Source: an uncultured Lachnospiraceae bacterium (GTDB taxonomy: Bacteria > Bacillota > Clostridia > Lachnospirales > Lachnospiraceae). Taken from it: a stretch of 64,000 nucleotides of DNA. The DNA lies in assembly GCA_910587305.1 (NCBI GenBank), contig CAJUKV010000008.1, positions 32,124 to 96,123 on the forward strand, given 5' to 3'. Every line of letters starts with the position of its first letter. The first letter of the stretch is position 1. The notes under the pieces are model-generated. The model was not told where the DNA came from and made no database searches. It was given only the letters and a program-made list of their open reading frames with translations. The position numbers were made by a program, and so were the translations under genes. Below are positions 7,927 to 16,800 of this stretch, one piece after another.

Positions 7927-8436
7927 TTAGTCCAGAAGGCCCTCGAGAACATGAATTTTCATTATATTTTCCTCGAGATTTACATTGAGAATACAATCCT
8001 TGATAGCAGGGAGCAAAAGCTCTCTTCCGTCTTCAAGACTTATCACATACACATCATTGGCGCCTGTTACTATGACGTCCTTAAGATTTCCTTTTAAAGC
8101 GCCGTCATCCGAAACTACTTCTACGCCAATAAGATCTGCGACGAAATACTCATCTGCCTCCAATTCCACCGCATTTTCTCTTGTGACAAAAAGACCTTTT
8201 CCTTTATATTTTTCAATATCATTGATATTGTCATAGCCCTTAAATTTCAAAATGGCAAATTGCTTAAAAAATTTTACGGCCTCTATCGTAAGACAGATCT
8301 GCTCGGCTCCCGTATCCAGTAACACCGTCTTTAATTTTTTAAATCGGCCCACATCATTCGTTGTGGGAAAAACTTTTACCTCTCCCCGCACTCCGTGTGT
8401 GGAGGAAATGATTCCTACCTGAAATAAATCTTCCAT
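7927..8436 (-). CDS. rimM: Ribosome maturation factor RimM
   Basis: RimM (169 residues) binds S19 and helps assemble the 30S head. The N-terminal barrel begins VGIISSTHGVRGEVKVFPTT, and the C-terminal PRC-barrel is seen in VADLIGVEVVSDDG, TGANDVYVISLEDGRELLLP and LPAIKDCI. I prefer the ATG at 8436, with GGGGA at good spacing. An ATG at 8448 and a TTG at 8457 are in frame but fit the family less well. Between khpA and rimM lie a terminator-like hairpin and a hairpin-repeat block, so rimM-trmD may be partly uncoupled from rpsP-khpA. Confidence 0.94.
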   Translation of the reverse strand: MEDLFQVGIISSTHGVRGEVKVFPTTNDVGRFKKLKTVLLDTGAEQICLTIEAVKFFKQFAILKFKGYDNINDIEKYKGKGLFVTRENAVELEADEYFVADLIGVEVVSDDGALKGNLKDVIVTGANDVYVISLEDGRELLLPAIKDCILNVNLEENIMKIHVLEGLLD

Positions 8437-8477
8437 ATGAATCCCCATTCTTGCCAACAGTCCTTTCGTTTTCTTAT

Positions 8478-8626
8478 CCTACTCGCGCGCCGGGCAGCCT
8501 TAAGCCCGATAGCATCCTTTCTTTGGATACCCGTATGCAATCGGGCATGGAAGACTTTTCCTCTACCCGCCGGGCGGCCCCATGCCGCCCTGGCTGCATA
8601 CTTCCTTATGCGGGCCTGTGCGTAAA
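8478..8626 (-). repeat. Hairpin repeat block, two tandem units
   Basis: Two imperfect units of the family also found at 22577-22830. The unit at about 8545-8626 shares ATACTTCCT, GCGGGCCTGTGC and GGAAGA.TTTTC with the copies there. The other unit (about 8478-8548) folds through GCCCGAT/ATCGGGC with an inner ATCC/GGAT stem. Compared with the other copies, the arm sequences differ while pairing is kept. It is inserted between khpA and rimM in an otherwise conserved operon, which argues for a dispersed element. Confidence 0.6.
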
Positions 8627-8628
8627 AA

Positions 8629-8663
8629 GGGATGTTTCACTTCCATTCATGGAAGAACATCCC
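8629..8663 (-). terminator. Intrinsic terminator or attenuator after khpA
   Basis: The stem GGGATGTT/AACATCCC (8629-8636 and 8656-8663) encloses an inner 6-bp stem (8640-8645 and 8650-8655) and is followed on the minus strand by TTTTTACG. It stands 25 nt beyond the khpA stop, inside the rpsP-khpA-rimM-trmD order, so it may reduce expression of rimM-trmD. Confidence 0.7.
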
Positions 8664-8687
8664 TTCAAATAGTAATACAAAATTGTG

Positions 8688-8915
8688 TTAGACGATTTCC
8701 ACGTCCACTTTTTGATTTTCTTTAGACGATGCTGCTTTTACCACAGATCGGATAGCCTTTGCAATCCTTCCCTGCTTTCCGATTACTTTACCCATATCGG
8801 ATGCAGCGACATGAAGCTCGATTGTAACGTGTTTTCCCTCTTCTTTTTGGGTTACAACAACTTCATCCGGATGCTCAACAAGCGCTTTTGCTATTACTTC
8901 AACTAATTCCTTCAT
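8688..8915 (-). CDS. khpA: KH-domain RNA-binding protein KhpA
   Basis: Small single-KH protein (75 residues), homologous to B. subtilis YlqC and pneumococcal KhpA, which pairs with KhpB/Jag to bind RNA and affects cell elongation and division. The KH signature GKVIGKQGRIAKAIRSVV is intact. The ATG at 8915 is preceded by GGAGGTGG; ten further residues upstream would be out of character. It lies about 30 bp after rpsP, the standard Firmicutes arrangement, and is followed by a terminator-like hairpin. Confidence 0.95.
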   Translation of the reverse strand: MKELVEVIAKALVEHPDEVVVTQKEEGKHVTIELHVAASDMGKVIGKQGRIAKAIRSVVKAASSKENQKVDVEIV

Positions 8916-8947
8916 AGTCCACCTCCAAAAGGTCTGGCAAGTCAATG

Positions 8948-9193
8948 TTATTTTTCAATACCTGCCTGCTTGAAAATTTTGCTGACAACTTCTGTAGGCT
9001 GTGCACCGTTTGAAAGCCACTTCTTAGCCAATTCTTCATTTACTTGAAATGTACTTGGGTCCGTGTTCGGATCGTAGGTACCGATCTCCGCAATCACCCT
9101 TCCATCCCTGGGCGCTCTGGAGTCTGCAACGACGATTCTATAGAAAGGAGCTTTCTTACGACCCATTCTTCTCAATCTGATTTTTACTGCCAT
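8948..9193 (-). CDS. rpsP: 30S ribosomal protein S16
   Basis: Ribosomal protein S16 (81 residues), an early-assembly 30S protein. The N-terminus [20 protein letters not shown] and the following [10 protein letters not shown] and IGTYDPN are diagnostic. The ATG at 9193 has GGAGGTG 6 nt upstream. It is the first gene of the rpsP-khpA pair, separated from ffh by about 170 bp of AT-rich sequence in which I see no clear promoter. Confidence 0.98.
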   Translation of the reverse strand: MAVKIRLRRMGRKKAPFYRIVVADSRAPRDGRVIAEIGTYDPNTDPSTFQVNEELAKKWLSNGAQPTEVVSKIFKQAGIEK

Positions 9194-9364
9194 GTTTTTC
9201 ACCTCCGCGTATTGTAAATAATTGATAAATAATAATTTATTTTGAAAAGAAACATTTTCCTGTACGGATTGTTTCTATTTTCAACTGTTTTATGCCCCGC
9301 CTGTACCGGTAAGCCTTTCCATCCTTCGGCCGGAATGAAAATCTTAATTAGACGGCCCGCTTAC

Positions 9365-10720
9365 TTAAAAAGGAAATCTCATTCCTCCAAAACCGCCTCT
9401 GCGCTTTTTGCCCATCATTCCAGGCATCTGCTTCATCATTTTTTGAGACTGTTCAAACTGTTTCACAAACCGGTTTACCACCGCCATATCCACTCCGGCG
9501 CCCCTTGCAATCCGGCTCTTTCTGCTTAAATTAAGAAGCTTTGGATTTTTCCGTTCATCAGGAGTCATGCTTAAAATGATAGCCTCTGTTTTTGCCAACT
9601 GCTTTTCGTCTATCATAGATTCAATACTTTCAAGCTGTTTCCCCATACCTGGCAGCATACTTAAGATACTGGTAAGACCGCCCATGTTACGCATCTGCTT
9701 CATGCTTTCTAAATAGTCGTTGAAATCAAACTTGCCTTTTTTCAACCGGGCAGCCATTTCTTTTTCTTTGTCTTCATCTATGGAAATATTTTCCTGTGCT
9801 TTTTCAATCAGAGAAAGCACATCTCCCATACCTAAAATACGGCTGGCCATGCGCTCGGGATAAAATTGCTCCAAATCGGAAAGCTTTTCCCCCATACCTA
9901 CATACAAAATAGGCTTTCCTGTGACCGCCTTTACGGAAAGCGCCGCTCCGCCTCTTGTATCGCCGTCCATTTTTGAGAGCACCACGCCGTCTAATACAAT
10001 TTTCTCATCAAACTCTTTTGCCACCGTAACAGCATCCTGACCGGTCATGGCGTCTACCACAAGAAGGGTCTGATGGACGTCCACCTGCTCTTTGATATTC
10101 TTAAGCTCCTCCATCATATCCTCGTCGATATGAAGGCGTCCCGCCGTATCTAAGATTACCACGTTATGGCCGCATTTTTTTGCGTGTTCAATGGACGCTT
10201 TGGCAATGTCCACAGGACTTTGATTATCCCCCATGGAAAAGACATCCACCTGCTGCTTTTCACCATTGGCCTGGAGCTGCTTAATAGCCGCAGGTCTGTA
10301 AACGTCACAGGCCACCAGAAGCGGCTTTTTTCCACGCTGCTTTAGTTTACCTGCAAGCTTGGCTGTTGTGGTGGTTTTACCCGCGCCCTGCAGGCCGCAC
10401 ATCATAATCGTGGTAATTGACTTTCCGGGCTGCATTTTAATCTCGGTGGTCTCCGACCCCATAAGGGCAATCATTTCCTCATTTACTATCTTGATTACCA
10501 TCTGTCCGGGATTTAAACCGTTCATCACATCCTGACCAATGGCCCGCGTTTCCACCGCCTTTACAAACTGCTTAACCACCTTAAAGTTTACGTCCGCCTC
10601 CAAAAGGGCGAGCTTTACCTCCTTTAAAGCGGTCTTAACATCCTCTTCCGTAAGCTTTCCCTTACTGCGGAGATTTTTAAATACATTTTGAAGTTTATCC
10701 GTTAAGCTTTCAAATGCCAT
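9365..10720 (-). CDS. ffh: Signal recognition particle protein Ffh
   Basis: Ffh/SRP54 (451 residues) binds 4.5S/6S RNA and signal sequences and delivers ribosomes to FtsY. An N-terminal helical bundle is followed by the SRP GTPase with GLQGAGKTTTTAKLAG (G1), DVYRPAAIKQL, DTAGRLHID (G3) and SKMDGDTRGGAAL (G4). The methionine-rich M domain contains GMGDVLSLIEKAQ, MLPGMGK, RIARGAGV and a Met-rich tail. The gene begins 3 bp after ylxM ends, so the two are co-transcribed and probably coupled. Confidence 0.98.
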   Translation of the reverse strand: MAFESLTDKLQNVFKNLRSKGKLTEEDVKTALKEVKLALLEADVNFKVVKQFVKAVETRAIGQDVMNGLNPGQMVIKIVNEEMIALMGSETTEIKMQPGKSITTIMMCGLQGAGKTTTTAKLAGKLKQRGKKPLLVACDVYRPAAIKQLQANGEKQQVDVFSMGDNQSPVDIAKASIEHAKKCGHNVVILDTAGRLHIDEDMMEELKNIKEQVDVHQTLLVVDAMTGQDAVTVAKEFDEKIVLDGVVLSKMDGDTRGGAALSVKAVTGKPILYVGMGEKLSDLEQFYPERMASRILGMGDVLSLIEKAQENISIDEDKEKEMAARLKKGKFDFNDYLESMKQMRNMGGLTSILSMLPGMGKQLESIESMIDEKQLAKTEAIILSMTPDERKNPKLLNLSRKSRIARGAGVDMAVVNRFVKQFEQSQKMMKQMPGMMGKKRRGGFGGMRFPF

Positions 10721-10723
10721 GGA

Positions 10724-11065
10724 CTAAAGCTCCTCTAAAATTTGATGGGATAAAAGCCTGACCTCCTGCAAGAGTTCCTCTCCGGTAACATTCGGGTCAT
10801 TGCTTAATTCCTGTAGTCTGCTTACATTTTCTTTCACATGCATAAAACGTTCAACCAAATGCAGCTTATCCTCATATCCCTGTAAGATATGATTGCAACG
10901 CCTTACCAAGTCGTGCACTCCTTGCCGGGAAATGCCGTTTTCCCGGGCAATTTCCGTCAGGGAAAAATCATTGTATACGACGTCCTCATATATCTTTTTC
11001 TGGTGTTCCGTAAGCAGTTCCCCATAAAAATCATATAAAAGGCCCTGCTCCACTATCTTCTCCAT
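10724..11065 (-). CDS. ylxM: YlxM/p13 helix-turn-helix SRP-associated protein
   Basis: YlxM family protein (113 residues) with a sigma-region-4-like helix-turn-helix ([23 protein letters not shown]). Family members bind the SRP RNA and modulate Ffh and FtsY. It lies directly before ffh, as in other Firmicutes. The ATG at 11065 has GAGG 7 nt upstream; an ATG four codons earlier has GGAG too close to it. A consensus promoter at 11104-11132 lies just upstream, so ylxM-ffh forms its own transcription unit. Confidence 0.93.
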   Translation of the reverse strand: MEKIVEQGLLYDFYGELLTEHQKKIYEDVVYNDFSLTEIARENGISRQGVHDLVRRCNHILQGYEDKLHLVERFMHVKENVSRLQELSNDPNVTGEELLQEVRLLSHQILEEL

Positions 11066-11103
11066 CTTAATCCTCATGTCTCCAATAGTTTGCTACCTGG
11101 GAT

Positions 11104-11132
11104 ACTATACTACAAACGGAAAAGATTGTCAA
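11104..11132 (-). promoter_or_regulatory. Sigma-A promoter for ylxM-ffh
   Basis: On the minus strand TTGACA (11132-11127), a 17-nt spacer and TATAGT (11109-11104). The -35 box lies inside the distal arm of the terminator stem of the upstream operon, so termination and initiation signals overlap. Confidence 0.75.
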
Positions 11133-11154
11133 GGAATTTTGCTTGACAATCTTT
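11121..11154 (-). terminator. Terminator of the sigma-like gene pair
   Basis: A perfect 13-bp stem (11121-11133 and 11142-11154) with an 8-nt loop. T-tracts flank it on both strands, longest on the plus strand. It lies downstream of the operon at 11355-12574 and upstream of ylxM. Confidence 0.7.
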
Positions 11155-11183
11155 TTTTACTTTCACGTATTGGTTATGAGTCC

Positions 11184-11322
11184 GCTTCTCCGCAAATAGA
11201 AATTCAGTCGTCACCGCGCTTTCGCTCTATAAAAACGCAGCAGACGCTAAGCTCAAAAAAACTTCGCTAAGCGCTGGCGTTTTTATAAGGGTTACTCCTT
11301 GAATTTCTATTTGCGGAGAAGC
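11184..11322. repeat. 139-bp element with 23-bp perfect inverted ends
   Basis: Arms 11184-11206 and 11300-11322 are exact reverse complements over 23 bp. Nested inside is a second exact 11-bp pair (11228-11238 and 11277-11287), and the centre carries two direct copies of CGCTAAGC. The element fills most of the gap between ylxM and the gene ending at 11355. It could be a MITE-like remnant or a large cruciform or RNA hairpin. I see no flanking target duplication. Confidence 0.7.
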
Positions 11323-11354
11323 TATGTTTATGGCCAGCCTGTAAAAAGGTTCGA

Positions 11355-11798
11355 TTAAATGTTAAACGACATGATACCGAACTTCGACAGAATAATCTCC
11401 CTGACCAGCATCCCGGCCGCTTTTTTCTTTGCAAGGTTCATTTGCGCAAGTTCCTGTAATGTGAGAATCTTTTCCTTATATTGAAGTTTGCCTCCGCCAA
11501 ATAGCCCCTTTTTCTCCACCTGAATCTGTACTTTAATCCGGGCTTTTAGCTGGCCGAAAACTTCGTAGAGAAAGGTGTTTTCTTCCATATAATAGAACTG
11601 GCTCTCAAGGGTTGTGTCAGGGGAAGCTTCCTTCAGGATATATTGGCTGACAATGGCCCGCAGTTTAAAAGGGACCATCTCGTGTGTAAGTAATTCTTCA
11701 TAGGAAAAGCCGGCTCCTAAATAAAGGTTTCCCACATCCTGCATCACATATTTAAAATCTTCATATTGCGTTACATTTCCGCTTAATTTCATACTCAT
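11355..11798 (-). CDS. Unknown protein paired with sigma-like gene
   Basis: A 147-residue soluble protein I do not recognise. It is rich in aromatic and charged residues, has no signal peptide or membrane segment, and contains a glycine loop (KKGLFGGGK) followed by a basic helix (MNLAKKKAAGMLVREIIL). Its ATG overlaps the stop of the upstream sigma-like gene as TAATG, so translation is coupled. The two proteins are therefore probably made in fixed ratio and may interact, for example as regulator and partner. That is inference from gene arrangement only. Confidence 0.75.
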   Translation of the reverse strand: MSMKLSGNVTQYEDFKYVMQDVGNLYLGAGFSYEELLTHEMVPFKLRAIVSQYILKEASPDTTLESQFYYMEENTFLYEVFGQLKARIKVQIQVEKKGLFGGGKLQYKEKILTLQELAQMNLAKKKAAGMLVREIILSKFGIMSFNI

Positions 11799-12574
11799 TA
11801 TTCCAAATCTTCTATTCCAAATCCGCTCATACGCATAGCGTCTTTTATGGTTTTTACTGACATGCCGCTCTCCGCTGCCAATTCTTCCGCCGTGACCTTC
11901 CGGTTTAGCTCTTCCGCTAACTCTTTGGCTTTTTTCGCCACCTTGTTTACCTGGGCAAGCGCCTTTTTATCCTTTTCCTGCTCCTTAACGTTCTCCTCAA
12001 TGCAGGTTTCCATGGCGTCCATGACCATTTTCATCAGCATTCCTTCCGCTTCCCGAGCATGCTCTAAGCATCCTAACATGGTAACACCCATGGAAAGGGC
12101 CACATTTCCCTCTCCGATCAAATCTTCTAAAAAAACGCCCTGGCCTGCGTAAAGCCTCGAAATTTCCACCACCTGCGGAAGATACAGATGAATCAAGCGA
12201 CTTTGTGCTTCCTTTTCCCCAGCCATAGCGGAAAGGATAACGGCTTCCCTCTCCCCGTCGCTGACCTTCTCAAGGGAGGCAAGCTCCTTTTTATATTCCT
12301 CAAGATAATCTATTTCATCTTCGGACAAATACTCGTCCAAATCGACTGGTTCGCCGATGCCTACCTTGTGCTTTTTCAAATAGTCGTAGACCAGCGCAAG
12401 CTGCTCCTTGGACAGTTTAAGTTTGGCAAAAGCTTCCTCCACCTGCTCCGTAGAAACACAGTTTCCCTGCTCCTTTGCCAGAGCACGCACTTCTTTTAAT
12501 GTACGCGCAAACAGAATCTCCTGACTTTCTCCCATTTCATAACCATGCCTTTCCCTTTGCCCTGACGGCGTCAT
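11798..12574 (-). CDS. Degenerate sigma-70-like protein
   Basis: A 258-residue protein resembling parts of a primary sigma factor. Residues 38-75 look like region 1.1. Residues 118-165 match regions 2.1-2.2, the core-RNAP-binding part (KEAQSRLIHLYLPQVVEISR and FLEDLIGEGNVAL). Residues 205-252 match region 3 (ELNRKVTAEELAAESGMSV). The aromatic -10-recognition part (2.3-2.4) is replaced by an unrelated helix, and region 4 (-35 recognition) is missing. It may bind core polymerase without directing promoter use, or be a repurposed structural relative. AAAGGG lies 5 nt before the ATG. The gene is coupled to the unknown gene downstream. Confidence 0.7.
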   Translation of the reverse strand: MTPSGQRERHGYEMGESQEILFARTLKEVRALAKEQGNCVSTEQVEEAFAKLKLSKEQLALVYDYLKKHKVGIGEPVDLDEYLSEDEIDYLEEYKKELASLEKVSDGEREAVILSAMAGEKEAQSRLIHLYLPQVVEISRLYAGQGVFLEDLIGEGNVALSMGVTMLGCLEHAREAEGMLMKMVMDAMETCIEENVKEQEKDKKALAQVNKVAKKAKELAEELNRKVTAEELAAESGMSVKTIKDAMRMSGFGIEDLE

Positions 12575-12591
12575 TTATGCCCTTTTTAGTT

Positions 12592-13449
12592 TTATTGAAC
12601 ATGCGTGTGCGTAAAAATATGTTCCTCGCAATACTCATAATTTCCATTACATTTTGAGCAGAACCTGAACTGCAGCTCCGGGTTCGTCTCCTCGGTTCTT
12701 CCACAGATTGCGCATTTATGTCTTGTAACTTTCGTGGATTTTTTTACTTCCCGCTTAAATTCCTGTCTGCGCTTTGCCTGTCTGGGCGTCATGTGCACCT
12801 TCCCCCTGCCTGTAACAAAAAATACGATAAAATTCATAAGGGAAGCAGCAATTACGAATTTATCGGCAACCGAACCCAGGAAAAATTGATAAATCAGCAG
12901 CGCGCCATATATAATACCCAAAATTTTAATTCTGATCGGTATCATAAAAAACAGCATCACCTGCATATTCGGATAAGTGGATGCAAAAGCAAGAAAAATA
13001 GACATATTTACATAATAAGTACTGAATCTGGGCGCCAGAATATAAGAATCCCCGTACATCCCCCAAAGAGCAATCCCTTCCGCTCCACCAACCAGCACAG
13101 TATATCCGAACAGCAAAAAAGCGCCTAATATGGTAAACAGCATCCCGGAAAAAATATAGACATTGTACCGGTATGCTCCCCAGGTTCTTTCCAGTGTTGT
13201 CCCCAGCGAATAATAAAAGTAAAGCATCAGAAGCGTAAAAAATCCAAAATCCGAAGGCGGAATCAAAAGCCAGCTGACAAGCCGCCATATCTGTCCATGA
13301 AAAATAATTTCATAAGGATTTAGATAAAAATAAGAAAGCATTGGAGGATAAACCCATTTCAGTATATATCCAATTCCATAACACATGATCAGTACCATAG
13401 ATAAATTCTGAATTGCATATTTCCCAAATCTTTTTTCAAAGTTGCTCAT
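12592..13449 (-). CDS. Rhomboid/Derlin-like membrane protein, zinc-ribbon tail
   Basis: A 285-residue membrane protein with about six predicted transmembrane stretches and a cytosolic tail. The N-terminal half has the rhomboid-superfamily pattern (HGQIWRLVSWLLIP, then GTTLERTWGAYRYNVYIF), close to Derlin-type members. No GxSG serine site or partnering histidine is apparent, so it is probably a pseudoprotease. The tail has CAICG, CSKCN and CEEH, giving enough Cys and His for a zinc site. The ATG at 13449 has GGAGG 7 nt upstream. The leader element at 13456-13610 precedes it. Function unknown. Confidence 0.72.
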   Translation of the reverse strand: MSNFEKRFGKYAIQNLSMVLIMCYGIGYILKWVYPPMLSYFYLNPYEIIFHGQIWRLVSWLLIPPSDFGFFTLLMLYFYYSLGTTLERTWGAYRYNVYIFSGMLFTILGAFLLFGYTVLVGGAEGIALWGMYGDSYILAPRFSTYYVNMSIFLAFASTYPNMQVMLFFMIPIRIKILGIIYGALLIYQFFLGSVADKFVIAASLMNFIVFFVTGRGKVHMTPRQAKRRQEFKREVKKSTKVTRHKCAICGRTEETNPELQFRFCSKCNGNYEYCEEHIFTHTHVQ

Positions 13450-13455
13450 AATTAT

Positions 13456-13610
13456 ACCTCCATGCATACAATAGGCAAAGCCTATCAAATATCGCAAACT
13501 GTACTTGCGATACTGCCGCCAATCAGGAGTTTGGAAGTTTGCTCCCAAACTTATTGCCGCACCAATCATTCACATCTGCGGGGTTTTATCATTAACTAAC
13601 CAGGAACTTC
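13456..13610 (-). promoter_or_regulatory. Structured leader element, copy B
   Basis: Second copy of the element at 944-1077. On the minus strand it starts GAAGTTCCTGGT (13610-13599). A 10-bp hairpin follows (13528-13537 and 13542-13551, one G-U in RNA), then a second 10-bp hairpin (13490-13499 and 13503-13512). An extra hairpin absent from copy A (13471-13476 and 13480-13485) stands just before the Shine-Dalgarno. Copies agree most in the hairpin arms and the ATTGG.GGCAGTA joint. Confidence 0.6.
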
Positions 13611-13715
13611 ATATATTCTATCATCCCCCAATCTAATTGTAAATAAAGTTATGGAGAAAGCCGGTTAATTTAAGAAATTGGAAATTTTTCTTAACAAAAT
13701 GTTTATTCTCTTTCG

Positions 13716-13744
13716 TTGCAATTTGAAAATCCTTGTCGTATAAT
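13716..13744 (+). promoter_or_regulatory. Sigma-A promoter for activase fusion gene
   Basis: TTGCAA (13716-13721), a 17-nt spacer and a consensus TATAAT (13739-13744), about 100 nt before the start codon at 13848. Confidence 0.7.
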
Positions 13745-13847
13745 TACTACGCATGTCGAAATTGACATTCCACGGCAGCCTCATACAAAATAGTGAGAAA
13801 ATGAATCCGGCTGCCCGGAGTATTTTATAAAAGAAAGGTGGCAGCTT

Positions 13848-16800
13848 ATGGACAATCAAAACTATACGCTAGGCATTGACATTGGTTCCACTACTGTCAA
13901 AATCGCCATTTTAGATGATGCTCATACGATTTTATTTTCCGATTATAAAAGACATTTTGCAAATATCAGGGAAACGCTTTTTGATTTATTACAACAGGCA
14001 TACAAACAGCTTGGAAACATCCGCCTCCATCCTATGATTACCGGTTCCGGCGGGCTTACTTTAGCCAATCATTTACAGGTGCCCTTTGTGCAGGAAGTCA
14101 TAGCGGTGGCCACGGCTTTAAAGGAAATTGCCCCCAAAACGGATGTGGCCATTGAGCTTGGCGGTGAGGACGCCAAAATCATTTATTTTGAGGGCGGCAA
14201 TGTGGAACAGCGTATGAACGGTATCTGCGCCGGCGGAACAGGTTCGTTTATCGACCAAATGGCCTCGCTTTTACAGACGGACGCTTCCGGCCTGAACGAA
14301 TACGCAAAAGACTATCATTTACTCTACACCATTGCCGCAAGGTGCGGCGTGTTTGCCAAATCGGACATTCAGCCCCTTATCAATGACGGGGCTGCAAAGG
14401 AGGATTTGTCCGCATCTATTTTTCAGGCCGTGGTCAACCAGACCATCAGCGGACTTGCCTGCGGTAAACCTATCAGAGGACATGTTGCCTTTTTAGGCGG
14501 TCCCTTACATTTTCTTTCCGAGTTGAAGGCCGCTTTCATCCGCACTTTAAAGTTGGATGAAGAACATATTATAGAAACGCAGCACTCTCATCTTTTTGCC
14601 GCCATAGGCTCGGCCATGAACGCCAAAAAAGAGGTTTCCTTTACAATGGAAGAAATGACAGGAAAGCTCTCCGGCGACATCAAAATGGAATTTGAAGTGG
14701 AGCGTATGGAACCCCTTTTCTCTTCCTCCGAAGAGTACGAGCGGTTCCGCGCGCGCCATGGAAAACATCATGTCAGGACCGCTCCTCTTGCCTCCTATCA
14801 GGGGAACTGCTTTTTAGGCATTGACGCAGGAAGCACCACCACCAAGATCGCCCTGGTGGGCGAGGATGGCTCGCTTTTATATTCTTTTTACAGCAGCAAC
14901 GACGGAAGCCCGTTAAAAACGGCAATCCGCTCCATCAAGGAAATTTATTCGCTTCTTCCCAAGGGAGTGTCCATTGTGCGCTCCTGCTCGACAGGATACG
15001 GGGAAGCGCTGATGAAGGCCGCATTTCTTTTGGACGACGGGGAAGTGGAAACCGTGGCCCACTATTATGCCGCCGCTTTCTTTGACCCTGCTGTGGACTG
15101 TATTTTGGACATCGGCGGTCAGGATATGAAATGCATTAAAATCAAAAACCAGGCCGTGGACAGCGTTCAGCTCAATGAAGCCTGCTCCTCCGGCTGCGGC
15201 TCTTTTATTGAAACTTTTGCCAAATCCTTAAACTATTCGGTAGAAGATTTTGCGCAGGCCGCGCTTTTTGCCGAGCATCCAATCGATCTTGGTACCAGAT
15301 GTACCGTTTTTATGAATTCCAAGGTAAAACAGGCGCAGAAGGAAGGAGCCTCTGTTCCCGATATTTCCGCCGGTCTTGCCTATTCCGTCATTAAAAATGC
15401 GCTGTTTAAGGTCATTAAGGTTTCCGACGCCTCCGCCCTTGGCAAAAATATTGTGGTTCAGGGCGGCACTTTTTACAATGACGCGGTTCTCAGAAGCTTT
15501 GAAAAAATCGCGGACTGCGAGGCCATACGTCCCGACATTGCGGGAATCATGGGAGCCTTTGGCGCGGCCCTCATTGCCAGGGAGCGCTATAGCGAAGGTT
15601 ATCGGACCACCATGCTCTCCTCCCCCAAAATTAACGCCCTGCAGTTTGAAACCAGTATGGCGAAATGCAAAGGCTGCACCAACAGCTGCCGCCTTACCAT
15701 CAACAAATTTACGGGAGGAAGACAATACGTTTCAGGAAACCGCTGTGAGCGCGGGCTTGGAAAGCAGAAAAGCCAAAACAGTGCGCCTAATCTTTTTGCC
15801 TATAAGCTGAAACGCATTTTCGGTTATGAGCCGCTTTCGGCCGACCAGGCAAAGAGAGGAACCGTAGGGATTCCCCGTGTGCTCAATATGTACGAAAATT
15901 ATCCGTTCTGGTTTACCTTTTTTACCAAGTTGGGGTATCAGGTCGTGTTATCGCCTCTCTCCAACCGGAAGATTTACGAGCTTGGAATCGAGTCCATTCC
16001 CAGCGAATCGGAATGCTATCCCGCCAAGTTGGCCCACGGCCATGTGAGCTGGCTGATTCATCAAAAGGTGGATTTCATTTTTTATCCCGCCCTTTTTTAC
16101 GAGCGGAACGAATTTGAGGAGGCAAATAATCACTATAACTGTCCTATTGTGACCTCTTATTCGGAAAACATTAAAAATAATGTGGAGGAAATTGGCAGGG
16201 GCGAAGTCCTTCTGCGCAATCCCTTCATGTCATTTCGGGATCTGAAAACCGTCTCGGAGGCTCTCGCCCATGAATTTAAAGAGATCCCCCTTTCGGAAGT
16301 TATGGAAGCCGCCCGTCTTGGCTGGGAGGAACTTGCAAACGCCAGAAACGATATCAAGGCAAAAGGGGAGGAAGTGCTTTCTTACCTGAAAGAGACAGGG
16401 AAACGCGGTATTGTATTAGCCGGCCGCCCTTATCACATAGACCCGGAGATCAACCATGGTATTCCCGAGCTGATTACCTCCTACGATATCGCGGTTCTCA
16501 CGGAGGATTCCATTTCCCACCTTGCCGCCCCGGAACGCCCCTTGATTGTCTCCGACCAGTGGATGTATCATTCAAGGCTTTATGCGGCGGCAAGCTACGT
16601 AAAAACCGTTGACAATTTAGAGCTCATTCAGCTTAACTCCTTTGGATGCGGTTTAGACGCCGTCACAACGGATCAGGTAAACGACATTTTAACCGGTTCC
16701 GACAAAATATATACCTGCCTGAAAATTGACGAGGTGAACAATTTAGGCGCGGCCAAAATCAGAATCCGTTCCCTGCTCTCGGCTATCAGAGTCAGGGAAA

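Larger units (their letters stand above)
13450..13847. other. Divergent intergenic region, 398 bp
   Basis: Holds leader element B for the minus-strand gene and, on the plus strand, a promoter at 13716-13744. A possible leader hairpin (GGCAGCC at 13774-13780 with GGCTGCC at 13809-13815) lies before the gene at 13848. No reading frame here resembles a protein. Confidence 0.6.

Noticed and set aside
7827..7952. N-terminal extension of TrmD
   Set aside because: The family begins at MHFYVLTLF; the ATG at 7826 has a good ribosome site and the extra residues are not conserved in TrmD.
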